Assembly: GCA_910586475.1 (NCBI GenBank) | Contig: CAJUHM010000049.1 | Span: 1-12,530, forward strand | Direction: 5' to 3' | Length of the DNA: 12,530 nucleotides | From: an uncultured Muribaculaceae bacterium | GTDB taxonomy: Bacteria; Bacteroidota; Bacteroidia; Bacteroidales; Muribaculaceae | Shown: positions 1 through 7,263 of the stretch, piece by piece | How positions within the stretch are numbered: position 1 is the stretch's first letter | How the letters are laid out: each line of letters opens with the position of its first letter | Translations under genes and position numbers: made by a program | The notes under the pieces: model-generated | What the model was told of the DNA's origin: nothing | The model's database searches: none | The model's input: the letters and a program-made list of their open reading frames with translations, nothing else

Positions 1-548
1 TCTTCATGGCCCACCACTGGGTGATCTGGGTTATGGCAGTCATTACCGGACTCTGCCATGCAAAACAGGCGGCCATGGCCGACTACTACCGCCAGTTTCA
101 TCTCTATTTTCTCAAAGGAGAGGAAGGAAGCGAGCTTGAAAGCGGCTCGCAGCTGAAAAAACAGCTGAGTGAACTGAGCTGGAAAGGAAACTTCTGGAAA
201 AAACTGACACTGTCGACCTATACGAACTACACCCTTCAGCAGGAAGCCACTGCCCCCGCAATGCAGACTCTCCGCCGCGAACTCAGTGACAGATTCCCTG
301 ACGGACAAATACCGAAGAGCTTCCGCGAAGCATTCCGCCGGAAATCGCTCCCGCTGATGAAATATACTAATATACTTTCATTCAACTGGCGAACTATCGC
401 ACTTTTCACTTCGCTGTTCCTCCAGATGCCCTGGCTCTATTTTGCCTTCGAACTGACGGTCCTCAACATCCTCCTCATCTATATGATCATACGTCACGAA
501 CGTATCTGCCGATTCTTCACACGCGAACTGAAAGAAGGCAAGTTCTAA
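1..548 (+). CDS. CDP-alcohol phosphatidyltransferase family protein, C-terminal part (5' truncated by window edge)
   Basis: The reading frame is open from the left edge (in-frame codon TTC at 3-5), so the ATG at 6 is probably an internal Met and the gene begins outside the window. The visible 180 residues contain a hydrophobic stretch near the start (WVIWVMAVITGLCHA), a polar middle and a strongly hydrophobic hairpin at about residues 129-163 (IALFTSLFLQMPWLYFAFEL onward), then a basic tail. The pattern HAKQAAMADYYRQFHLYFLKG and the ending RELKEGKF match what I recall of the C-terminal part of Bacteroidetes CDP-alcohol phosphatidyltransferases. The catalytic DG-AR-G-D-D motif of this family would lie upstream and cannot be checked. 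Such membrane enzymes move a phosphoalcohol headgroup onto a CDP-lipid. With a myo-inositol-phosphate synthase nearby, an inositol-phosphate acceptor is the natural inference. The stop is 16 nt before the HAD gene, so the two are probably co-transcribed. Confidence 0.68.
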   Translation, partial: FMAHHWVIWVMAVITGLCHAKQAAMADYYRQFHLYFLKGEEGSELESGSQLKKQLSELSWKGNFWKKLTLSTYTNYTLQQEATAPAMQTLRRELSDRFPDGQIPKSFREAFRRKSLPLMKYTNILSFNWRTIALFTSLFLQMPWLYFAFELTVLNILLIYMIIRHERICRFFTRELKEGKF

Positions 549-564
549 ACTATTCAGAAGTATT

Positions 565-1269
565 ATGAAACTGAAAGGAATCATCTTCGACTACGGCGGC
601 ACTATCGACAGCCGCGGCGTTCACTGGAGCGAAATAATCTGGGACGGCTACAAAAGCAGCAACGTCGGCATTGACAAATCGACATTCCGCGAGGCCTACG
701 TCTTTGCCGAACGCGAGCTGGCACGTGTGCGCCACATTCTTCCGAATGATAATTTTCACGATCTTCTGATAAAAAAAATCGAAATCGAACTTAAATGGCT
801 CGCCGACAACAGCCATATTCCCGCCGAAGCAGTCGGGAAGTTCACAGCGCCCATAGCCGGATACTGCTACAACGCCGCCCGCGAATCGATCGAAGAGGCG
901 CGGCCCACGCTCGAGATTCTCGCATCACGCTACCCGATGATGCTCGTCTCCAATTTCTACGGCAACGTCGATTCTGTTCTGCGGGACTTCGATCTGCGAC
1001 GCTATTTCAAGGGGATCATCGAAAGCGCAGTTGTCGGAATCCGCAAGCCGGATCCGACCATCTTCCGCCTCGGAGTCGTGGCACTCGGCTATGAGCCAGA
1101 AGAAGTGCTTGTCATCGGCGACAGCCTCAAAAAAGACATCCTGCCCGCCCGGTCGATCGGCTGTCAGACCGCATGGCTCAAAGGTAAAGGCTGGACAGCC
1201 GAAGAAGATGCCGCAGAGGATCCCGCAATGATAAAAAAACTTAATGAGGTTCTCGACGTGGCATTATAA
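565..1269 (+). CDS. HAD-superfamily hydrolase (subfamily IA-like phosphatase)
   Basis: A 234-residue protein with all four HAD motifs in order. Motif I is FDYGGTID with nucleophile Asp9. Motif II is LVSN with Ser129. Motif III is the Lys of GIRKPDP (Lys161). Motif IV is VIGDSLKKDI (Asp186 and Asp191). The cap domain lies between motifs I and II (about residues 18-110), as in subfamily IA. The residue two after the nucleophile, usually the general-acid Asp, is Gly11 here (DYGGT rather than DxDGT), which may lower or change phosphatase activity. The ATG at 565 directly precedes the first beta strand and sits 16 nt after the CDP-alcohol phosphatidyltransferase, suggesting translation from the same transcript. 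A role in dephosphorylating an inositol-phosphate lipid or a soluble phosphate is an inference from position only; the substrate of HAD proteins cannot be read from sequence. Confidence 0.85.
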   Translation: MKLKGIIFDYGGTIDSRGVHWSEIIWDGYKSSNVGIDKSTFREAYVFAERELARVRHILPNDNFHDLLIKKIEIELKWLADNSHIPAEAVGKFTAPIAGYCYNAARESIEEARPTLEILASRYPMMLVSNFYGNVDSVLRDFDLRRYFKGIIESAVVGIRKPDPTIFRLGVVALGYEPEEVLVIGDSLKKDILPARSIGCQTAWLKGKGWTAEEDAAEDPAMIKKLNEVLDVAL

Positions 1270-1380
1270 ACCATTAACAAAAACGCGCTCATTTTTAACA
1301 CTCATAAACTAAAATAGCACCTATTTGCCCGTTTTTTAAACAACAGTAACAAAAATAAGAAAATATTAAAGTATAAAATT

Positions 1381-1410
1381 TTTGCAATTGGATTATATAG
1401 CGTACTTTTA
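1381..1410 (+). promoter_or_regulatory. Candidate Bacteroidetes promoter for the inositol-phosphate synthase gene
   Basis: TTTG at 1381-1384 (-33-like) is followed after 18 nt by TACTTTTA at 1403-1410, one base from the Bacteroidetes -7 consensus TAnnTTTG. Transcription would start near 1417, leaving a leader of about 78 nt. It lies in the 225-nt gap between the HAD gene and the synthase, so the synthase can be expressed independently of the two upstream genes. The spacing is 1 nt shorter than the usual 19-21. Confidence 0.5.
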
Positions 1411-1434
1411 CACGCTCTTTTCTCGGGCACAACT

Positions 1435-1450
1435 AAAGCCAGTCGGCTTT
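1435..1450 (+). promoter_or_regulatory. Short hairpin in the leader of the inositol-phosphate synthase gene
   Basis: AAAGCC (1435-1440), loop AGTC, GGCTTT (1445-1450): a perfect 6-bp stem with a 4-nt loop, 44 nt before the start codon. It lacks a proper T-tract, so a full terminator is unlikely. It may stabilise the mRNA 5' region or be coincidental. Confidence 0.25.
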
Positions 1451-1494
1451 TAACCTTAATATAGAACAAAAATATATACTATCAATTTAAATTT

Positions 1495-2802
1495 ATGAAG
1501 GCAACTGACGTAAAACCTGCTGAAGGTAAACTCGGCGTCCTCGTAGTTGGACTCGGAGCCGTTACTTCAACATTCATGACCGGCGTGCTTATGGCCCGCA
1601 AAGGTCTTTCCAAGCCCGTGGGCTCGATGACCCAATATGACAAAATCCGTGTTGGCAAAGGTGCTGACAAAAAATATCTGAAATACGACGAAATCGCGCC
1701 TATCGCAAAACTCGATGACATCGTCTTCGGAGCATGGGACGTTTATCCTGCCAACGCCTACGAAAGCGCCATCAACGCTGAAGTTCTCAAAGAAAAAGAC
1801 ATCAACCCGGTCAAAGATGAGCTCGAAGCCATCAAACCGATGAAGGCCGCTTTCGACCACAACTATGCTAAGCGTCTCGACGGAGAAAACATCATGAAGG
1901 GCGCTACCCGCTGGGAAATGGTTGAAAACCTCCGCAAAGATATCCGCGACTTCAAGGAAAAGAACGGCTGCGACCGCATCGTCGTGCTCTGGGCCGCTTC
2001 TACAGAAGTATATGTACCGGTTGACGACAAGATCCACGCTACAGTTGAATCGCTCGAAGCCGCAATGAAAGCTGACGACAAGGAACACATCGCTCCTTCG
2101 ATGTGCTATGCCTATGCAGCTCTTAAAGAAGGTGCTCCCTTCATCATGGGTGCTCCCAACACAACTGTCGACATTCCCGCAATGTGGGAACTCTCTGAAC
2201 AGACCAAGATGCCTATCGCCGGTAAAGACTTCAAGACCGGACAGACTCTTGTCAAATCCGGTTTCGCCCCCATCATCGGCACCCGCTGCCTCGGTCTGTC
2301 AGGATGGTTCTCTACCAACATCCTCGGTAACCGCGACGGTCTCGTGCTTGACGAACCCGCCAACTTCCGCACCAAAGAAGTTTCGAAACTTTCCACACTC
2401 GAATCGATCCTCGTTCCGGAAGAACAGCCCGATCTCTACACTGACTACTACCACAAAGTCCGCATCAACTACTATCCTCCCCGCAACGACAACAAAGAAG
2501 GATGGGACAACATCGACATCTTCGGCTGGATGGGCTATCCGATGCAGATCAAAATCAACTTCCTCTGCCGCGACTCTATCCTTGCAGCTCCCCTCTGTCT
2601 CGACCTCGTTCTTCTGAGCGACCTCGCTGCACGCGCAGGACGTCACGGTATCCAGCGCTTCCTGAGCTTCTTCCTCAAGAGCCCGATGCACGACTATACC
2701 AAAAATGAAGTTCCCGTCAACCACCTCTTCCAGCAGTATGTCATGCTGAAGAACGCTATCCGCGAAATGGGCGGTTACGAAGCTGATGAGGAAATCGACT
2801 GA
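1495..2802 (+). CDS. Inositol-3-phosphate synthase (myo-inositol-1-phosphate synthase, MIPS)
   Basis: A 435-residue cytosolic enzyme that converts glucose 6-phosphate to myo-inositol 3-phosphate using bound NAD. The N-terminal Rossmann motif is VLVVGLGAVTSTF (about residues 15-27). Family signatures follow in order: VVLWAASTEVYVP (163-175), IAGKDFKTGQT (241-251, matching the GGDDFKSGQT block of eukaryotic enzymes), GWFSTNILGNRDG (270-282) and DSILAAPLCLDLVLL (360-374). Length fits prokaryotic members; eukaryotic ones are longer. The start at 1495 follows an A/T-rich leader with no Shine-Dalgarno, as usual in Bacteroidetes, and leaves about 14 residues before the first beta strand. Codon choice is C-ending and uniform, suggesting high expression. 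It stands downstream of the CDP-alcohol phosphatidyltransferase and HAD genes, has its own candidate promoter and ends before a strong terminator. The product probably feeds inositol-phosphate headgroups into membrane lipids, as in the inositol-lipid locus described in Bacteroides thetaiotaomicron. Confidence 0.96.
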   Translation: MKATDVKPAEGKLGVLVVGLGAVTSTFMTGVLMARKGLSKPVGSMTQYDKIRVGKGADKKYLKYDEIAPIAKLDDIVFGAWDVYPANAYESAINAEVLKEKDINPVKDELEAIKPMKAAFDHNYAKRLDGENIMKGATRWEMVENLRKDIRDFKEKNGCDRIVVLWAASTEVYVPVDDKIHATVESLEAAMKADDKEHIAPSMCYAYAALKEGAPFIMGAPNTTVDIPAMWELSEQTKMPIAGKDFKTGQTLVKSGFAPIIGTRCLGLSGWFSTNILGNRDGLVLDEPANFRTKEVSKLSTLESILVPEEQPDLYTDYYHKVRINYYPPRNDNKEGWDNIDIFGWMGYPMQIKINFLCRDSILAAPLCLDLVLLSDLAARAGRHGIQRFLSFFLKSPMHDYTKNEVPVNHLFQQYVMLKNAIREMGGYEADEEID

Positions 2803-2841
2803 TAGTTTCACAGCCATCTCCCTTACTAACTGAATTCAAAT

Positions 2842-2873
2842 AAAAAAGCCTGCCCCTTCCGGCAGGCTTTTTT
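2842..2873 (+). terminator. Intrinsic terminator after the inositol-phosphate synthase gene
   Basis: GCCTGCC (2848-2854), loop CCTTCC, GGCAGGC (2861-2867), flanked by six A on the left and six T on the right. It sits 39 nt after the stop codon. The symmetrical A and T tracts could let it act in both directions and so also insulate against minus-strand transcription from nadA. Confidence 0.9.
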
Positions 2874-2988
2874 CGCTTTCCGCAGACGTCAGTGTCTGAC
2901 GATCGGCATAATGCTCAAAAAGAAGAGGCGGCGTCATAATGGCCCATACGGGCAGAAGCATTCTGACAGCATCCTCTCCTTCCGGCGC

Positions 2989-3041
2989 AAAACGATGGCG
3001 CTGTGTCAAAATTTTGAATCTTGACACAGCGCCATCGTTTT
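2989..3041. repeat. Long perfect palindrome (copy 1 of a related pair), possible bidirectional terminator
   Basis: Two perfect 21-nt arms (2989-3009 and 3021-3041) surround an 11-nt centre. The arm core contains GGCGCTGTGTCAA and the right arm runs into a T-tract ending at 3045. It lies between the ends of two convergent genes, the synthase (+) and nadA (-), 50 nt beyond the nadA stop. The synthase already has a separate terminator, so this element probably stops nadA readthrough or is a mobile palindromic repeat. A related palindrome is present at 7264-7298. Between 2874 and 2988 I see only a small CGTCAG/CTGACG hairpin (2887-2901). Confidence 0.8.
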
Positions 3042-3091
3042 TTTTATTGTAAAATGTTCTGAGAAGAGCAGGGGAGGGCAGGGGAATGAAC

Positions 3092-4075
3092 CTACCTGCC
3101 GATGTTTTTGCTTAGCTCAAGCATGCGCTCGATCGGGCGGCGTGCGCTCTCCATAAGCTGCTCGTCAACGACGATCTCGGGAAGTTCGTAGAAAAGGCAA
3201 TTATAAAGCTTCTGAAGCGTGTTGAGTTTCATGAATGAGCAATCGTTGCAACCGCAGGTCGAATCGGCAGGAGGAGCCGGTATAAACGTTTTTTCAGGAC
3301 ACTGTTTCTGCAGTTCATGAATGATTCCGCTCTCTGTTGCCACAATGAAACTGCCGGCTTCCGACTCAACGGCATACTTCAGCAACACGGCTGTCGATCC
3401 GACCTTGTCGGCGATCAGCTGAAGCGGCTTCTTGCATTCGGGATGGACAAGCAGTTTTGCCTCCGGATTAGCTTTCTTAAGCTCCATGATCTTCTCAAGC
3501 GAGAAACGTTCATGAACGTGACAGGCACCGTCCCAGATCGCCATCGTGCGTCCGGTCATTGAGCTTATGTATTCGCCAAGATTACGGTCGGGACCGAAAA
3601 TGATTTTTTCATCTTCAGAAAGGGATTCAACAATCTTAAGAGCATTGCCTGAAGTGACCAGAATGTCGGTGAGAGATTTCACACGGGCAGTCGTGTTGAC
3701 GTAGCTGATGACCGTGTGTCCGGGACGCTCTCTGATGAATTTTTCATATTCGTCGGCCGGGCAAGAATCGGCAAGCGAACAACCGGCATTGAGATCCGGA
3801 ATGATCACCTTTTTGTCGGGGCATAGAATTTTGGCCGTCTCTCCCATGAAATGAACCCCACACATCACAATGATCTTCGCTTCTGTCCGGGCTGCGATCT
3901 GAGCAAGCGCAAGAGAGTCGCCGATGAAATCGGCGATGTCCTGGATCTCGCCCTTCTGATAGTAGTGGGCCATGATGATGGCGTCTTTCTCCTTTTTCAG
4001 TTTCAGAATGGCTTCCTTGAGATCTGTCACATCGTCGGGGACAGGAGCGTCAACGTACCCTTTATCGACATTCAT
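3092..4075 (-). CDS. nadA: Quinolinate synthase NadA
   Basis: A 327-residue cytosolic [4Fe-4S] enzyme that condenses iminoaspartate with dihydroxyacetone phosphate to quinolinate in de novo NAD synthesis. Three repeated domains are visible. Signatures: MAHYYQKGEIQDIADFIGDS (35-54), VMCGVHFMGETAKIL (70-84), PDLNAGCSLADSC (93-105), WDGACHVHE (181-189), HPECKKP (211-217) and STCGCNDCSFMKLNTL (272-287). By analogy the cluster ligands are probably Cys99, Cys185 and a Cys of the CGCNDC group, most likely Cys279 just before SFMK. Length is normal. The start at 4075 gives a typical N-terminal extension; MNV begins right after a very AT-rich stretch. nadB and nadC, often adjacent, are not in the window, so nadA is either alone or separated from them. 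The promoter must lie in the repeat-dense region upstream; I see no clear -7 box there. Confidence 0.97.
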   Translation of the reverse strand: MNVDKGYVDAPVPDDVTDLKEAILKLKKEKDAIIMAHYYQKGEIQDIADFIGDSLALAQIAARTEAKIIVMCGVHFMGETAKILCPDKKVIIPDLNAGCSLADSCPADEYEKFIRERPGHTVISYVNTTARVKSLTDILVTSGNALKIVESLSEDEKIIFGPDRNLGEYISSMTGRTMAIWDGACHVHERFSLEKIMELKKANPEAKLLVHPECKKPLQLIADKVGSTAVLLKYAVESEAGSFIVATESGIIHELQKQCPEKTFIPAPPADSTCGCNDCSFMKLNTLQKLYNCLFYELPEIVVDEQLMESARRPIERMLELSKNIGR

Positions 4076-4080
4076 TTCTA

Positions 4081-4681
4081 TATTATTTAAGTTTTAGTTT
4101 TTAAATTTTTACTTTAATAAGAATAATAAGTAGTGTCAATAGCTGTGATAACTTTTCTGCAGTTTACTTGATTTTTAAGTTATTAAACCGAGGTTATCTG
4201 GTTATTGAACGGTTACTGACACATTAGTTTTTTAAGCATCAGTCGTTTATGACCGTTATCAACATAGTGTCAATAATGTGCAAAGTTAATAACTTTAATC
4301 CACATAGAGCGTTAATAACCCTATAAAATTGACCTAAGAACTCGCATCAAATTAGTGGGCTTCATTTCATTGTTTATCGCGGGATCTGTATATACGGGAT
4401 GTAGGTCCATATATGCAAGAATTGTTATGAAATTCTTCTGAATTGTTATTGAACGTTATCAACATAGTTTTCAACACGTTTTTGATCGGATTTGTTCTGC
4501 CGTTTTCTTGTCGTGCGTAACTGCCTGAAAACGGTAATGGATTATGAAAATTTCTGTAGACAATGTTTGCTCTGCACATAGGGTTGTTAAACCGGTTTTC
4601 TACCCTTTTTCAACACGGTTCATTGTTGTACGACAGTGAGTTGTCGACTTTATTGACACTGTGTTGAAAACATTGTCAACA
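4081..4681. other. AT-rich repeat-dense intergenic region with DnaA-box-like motifs (candidate oriC or DnaA-binding region)
   Basis: No credible gene lies in this stretch of about 0.6 kb. The end next to nadA (4081-4130) has only 5 G/C in 50 bases and resembles an unwinding element. Motifs close to the DnaA box TTATCCACA are TTATCAACA at 4256-4264 and 4456-4464, TAATCCACA at 4296-4304, TTTTCAACA at 4468-4476 and 4607-4615, and its reverse complement TGTTGAAAA at 4662-4670. TTGTCAACA is at 4673-4681. Other repeats: CGTTATCAACATAGT at 4254-4268 and 4454-4468, exactly 200 bp apart; GTTATTGAACG at 4201-4211 and 4445-4455; AGTGTCAATA at 4132-4141 and 4266-4275, inverted at 4651-4660; GTTAATAAC at 4285-4293 and 4311-4319; GAATTGTTAT at 4419-4428 and 4440-4449; and palindrome AAACCGGTTT at 4589-4598. 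The motif cluster is seen directly; calling it an origin is inference. No box is a perfect consensus match and dnaA is not in view. Confidence 0.45.
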
Positions 4682-4705
4682 TACGTTTTATAACCTTTTC
4701 GAAAT

Positions 4706-4740
4706 AAAAAGCAGCCGCCGGAATCAAATCGCGGCGGCTG
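4706..4740 (-). terminator. Intrinsic terminator of upp
   Basis: A 9-bp GC-rich stem, CAGCCGCCG (4712-4720) with CGGCGGCTG (4732-4740), and an 11-nt loop. On the minus strand it is followed by C and then TTTTT (4706-4710). It lies 38 nt past the upp stop codon. Confidence 0.9.
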
Positions 4741-4778
4741 TAGGCTGACTGTGGTTGGAAAATGTAGGAAACTGATAT

Positions 4779-5432
4779 CTATTCCTTGATTCCGTAGGCG
4801 AGGTCGCCTGCATCTCCGAGACCGGGAACAATGTAGGAGTGGGAATTGATTTCCGCATCGATCGCGCCGATCCAGACTGTCGTCTTGTCGGCAGGCAGGG
4901 TTTCCTGAAGATAGTCGACTGCCTTCTGCGAAGCGATGACCGATGCGACATGGATCTTTGCGGGAGTGCCTTTGGTGAGAAGCGCACGGTAGCTCAGTTC
5001 CATCGATGCGCCGGTGGCAAGCATCGGGTCGACAAGGATCAGAGTCTTTCCATCGAGATTCGGCGAGGCTATGTATTCGATGAAAACGTCGAAATTTTCC
5101 TTCTCCTTATATTTTCTGTATGCCGAGACAAACGCGTTCTGCGCGTGGTCGAAATAGTCGAGAAAACCCTGGTGGAATGGAATGCCGGCGCGGAAAATAG
5201 TTGCGAGCACGATGTCTTCGCTCAGGATCTGGCTTTTGCATGGGGCAAGAGGAGTGTCGATAGTGACGGTTTCGTAGGCCACTCGCTTGCTGATTTCGTA
5301 GGCCATGATTTCGCCGATGCGCTGGAGATTGCGGCGAAATCGGAGCATGTCGTTTTGCACATTGATGTCGCGCAGTTCCGTCATGTACTGGCTGACGAGT
5401 GAGGACTGGTCGGCAAAATTGATGATTTCCAT
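4779..5432 (-). CDS. upp: Uracil phosphoribosyltransferase
   Basis: A cytosolic pyrimidine-salvage enzyme making UMP from uracil and PRPP. The PRPP-binding loop is TLILVDPMLATGAS, and the C-terminal GLGDAGDLAYG is the family's uracil-binding block (usually GDAGDR-FG). LATIFRAGIPFHQGF corresponds to the conserved RAG(L/I)P segment. I choose the ATG at 5430-5432 (MEIINFADQSS), giving 217 residues. The frame is open further up to 5465, but those 11 extra residues (MLFLKNISPTD) lie at or upstream of the predicted transcription start and are not typical of the family. No other salvage gene is adjacent; it is divergent from the unrecognised gene at 5649. The terminator at 4706-4740 and a promoter-like box at 5476-5483 make it a single-gene unit. 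Confidence 0.94.
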   Translation of the reverse strand: MEIINFADQSSLVSQYMTELRDINVQNDMLRFRRNLQRIGEIMAYEISKRVAYETVTIDTPLAPCKSQILSEDIVLATIFRAGIPFHQGFLDYFDHAQNAFVSAYRKYKEKENFDVFIEYIASPNLDGKTLILVDPMLATGASMELSYRALLTKGTPAKIHVASVIASQKAVDYLQETLPADKTTVWIGAIDAEINSHSYIVPGLGDAGDLAYGIKE

Positions 5433-5475
5433 ATCTGTAGGACTGATGTTTTTTAGGAATAACAAATAAGTGGTA

Positions 5476-5483
5476 CAAATATA
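5476..5483 (-). promoter_or_regulatory. -7 promoter box upstream of upp
   Basis: On the minus strand this reads TATATTTG, a perfect match to the Bacteroidetes -7 consensus TAnnTTTG. Transcription would start near 5470, about 38 nt before the ATG at 5432. A TTG-type -33 element lies 23 nt away (5507-5509 on the plus strand), longer than the usual 19-21. Confidence 0.55.
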
Positions 5484-5607
5484 TCAAGAATATTTGATGA
5501 TAAAAACAATTGTTATCGACAATTCTTAGTCAGCATTTCTTCATTTTGTTTTCATAGGAATCAGTTTTTTTAACATCATCGACTGACGCAGTTCGGCAAT
5601 AATGAGT

Positions 5608-5615
5608 TAAATTTG
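5608..5615 (+). promoter_or_regulatory. -7 promoter box upstream of the 521-residue gene
   Basis: TAAATTTG matches TAnnTTTG exactly. The inferred start near 5622 leaves a leader of about 27 nt before the ATG at 5649. I see no good -33 element at the expected distance. Confidence 0.5.
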
Positions 5616-5648
5616 TAGACTACTCTTTTAATAAATTATTGAAATATC

Positions 5649-7214
5649 ATGGCAAAACAGATTCGTCACGCCGGTTTTGTGACCAGGCTGGAATTTTCAA
5701 ATACTCACTACATGGCACTTCAGTTGCCGACCGACATGTTTTATGTCTCGGTGGCCAACAGACTGATACCGGTAATTAAAAAATCACTCAGGGAGGATGC
5801 CCGTGTGACCGACACTGTCGCTAAGCAGGTTGCTCTGAGACTGACCTGTTATCTCGAGGATCTCGTGGCCGGGACGGGTGTATGGGCAGCGTTTGTCCGT
5901 CTCTGCAAGCAAAAATACGGCTATGCTCTTCCTTTCTATAAGGAGGAGTCGGAAGAATGTCTGGCCTGCGAGCCGACCGAGGCCGGAATTTCGTTCCTGC
6001 TGTGGAGCGATCTGAATCTTCTGAATCCGCAGACTGTCCTTGTTCCTCTGACGCAGCGCATCATAGACCTTGCAGGCGAGCTTTACCCCATTCTGATCTC
6101 GGCCTATGAGAATGCTCACGAAACGGAGATGATGGCAAAGATCCATCCCGACCAGCCGATGCCTGTGGTCTATCAAGTCCGCAATCTTTGCTACTGGCTG
6201 CTCTCGGGATCTTACCTGACAGGACTCCACGATCCGTTAAGAATCATGGATATGGCCGGCCATTTCTTTTCGACGGCAATGGCTTCGAAAGGAGGGGCTG
6301 CTCCCGACTTCAATAAAATCAGATATGCCGTAGACTCATATATTCCTTTCAATGTCAAGATCGGGCCTCTCGGTCTGTTGCCTCAGGAATGGCTTGCGGC
6401 AATGATGGAGTGTCGCGGTTGTGAGGATGATGCGAAATTCGCTGATGCGGTCAAGGAACTCCGTTCGATCCCCTATTCCTTCTACCTGATCAAGGAGATC
6501 TCTCCCGAAAAGGCAGTCGTGGAAAATTTCGATGGAAAAGAACTTACACTTTCGCCTCTGACCATGCCGGAGGGTGTTTTCCCTTCATATATGAAGGTGG
6601 ACACTGTTTCGTATGCTTCGATCATCTATTTCGAGAAATCATGGATAATCAATGGTGTCGCAGTCAACACTCTGGAGCGCGAAGTGTTTGAAAATGCCCG
6701 CAAGGAATGGAAAGGAATCACTGAGGATGCCGGAAAACAGTTCGAGGAACAGCTTAAGAAAAACAATGGCAGCCGGATCGGAGTCTGCTCTTCGATCGAC
6801 GAATATCAGAAGATCTTCGGTATCGGCGATGATCAGCTGACCGACGCTCAGAAGAAAATGAAATCGGAGCTCCAGAATTGCAAAAACATTCTCTATTTCA
6901 TCAATTCCGGTCTCCATGTAGAGATTCTTCCCGATCTGGGCGACTGCATCTCGATTCCCGGAAATGAATTATATTCTTCAAAAGGAGCCAAGGAGCTGAT
7001 AATGGTGTTCGACAAGACTCTTGCGTCGGAAGAATTCCGCGAATATATCGTCGAAAACAAACTGATACCCGCTGCCCGTCTGAAAACATCCAACAGTCAG
7101 ATCGACGGCCACGCTCTGTTGCAGGACAATCTCCCCTTCTTTATTGACAATATCAAGGAAGGCAACATTGATTTCGTTGTAGATCCGCTCCGCGCTCAGA
7201 AATATTCGGTCTGA
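5649..7214 (+). CDS. Conserved-looking protein of unknown function, 521 residues
   Basis: I do not recognise this protein. It shows no signal peptide, no clear transmembrane segment and no familiar catalytic motif, so it is probably soluble and cytoplasmic. The N-terminal part (about 1-260) is rich in helices and aromatic residues (for example CYLEDLVAGTGVWAAF, LLWSDLNLLNPQTVLVPLTQ). A beta-rich segment (about 275-320) contains YSFYLIKEISPEKAVVENF. A charged region (about 340-395) looks helical (REVFENARKEWKGITEDAGK). The C-terminal part (about 405-521) includes NILYFINSGLHVEILPDLGD and ends DFVVDPLRAQKYSV. The reading frame is long, uninterrupted and uses normal codons, so it is surely a real gene. 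The ATG at 5649 follows a promoter-like box by about 34 nt. The next gene on the same strand is separated by 161 nt including a palindrome, so it is probably monocistronic. The neighbours upp and a holin-like gene say nothing clear about its job. Confidence 0.85.
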   Translation: MAKQIRHAGFVTRLEFSNTHYMALQLPTDMFYVSVANRLIPVIKKSLREDARVTDTVAKQVALRLTCYLEDLVAGTGVWAAFVRLCKQKYGYALPFYKEESEECLACEPTEAGISFLLWSDLNLLNPQTVLVPLTQRIIDLAGELYPILISAYENAHETEMMAKIHPDQPMPVVYQVRNLCYWLLSGSYLTGLHDPLRIMDMAGHFFSTAMASKGGAAPDFNKIRYAVDSYIPFNVKIGPLGLLPQEWLAAMMECRGCEDDAKFADAVKELRSIPYSFYLIKEISPEKAVVENFDGKELTLSPLTMPEGVFPSYMKVDTVSYASIIYFEKSWIINGVAVNTLEREVFENARKEWKGITEDAGKQFEEQLKKNNGSRIGVCSSIDEYQKIFGIGDDQLTDAQKKMKSELQNCKNILYFINSGLHVEILPDLGDCISIPGNELYSSKGAKELIMVFDKTLASEEFREYIVENKLIPAARLKTSNSQIDGHALLQDNLPFFIDNIKEGNIDFVVDPLRAQKYSV

Positions 7215-7263
7215 GCGGCCTGAAGATCTGAAAAACGATCAAACATTTGGCGAAAGTTTATAG

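Noticed and set aside
4081..4681. GC-skew change as support for an origin here.
   Set aside because: Strand bias in this window follows gene direction and codon choice (C-rich coding strands of MIPS, pckA and the adenosyltransferase) and flips again near 10 kb, so it is uninformative at this scale.
5433..5465. Longer upp start at 5465.
   Set aside because: The extra residues are not family-like and lie at or upstream of the predicted transcription start; the ATG at 5430-5432 fits better.
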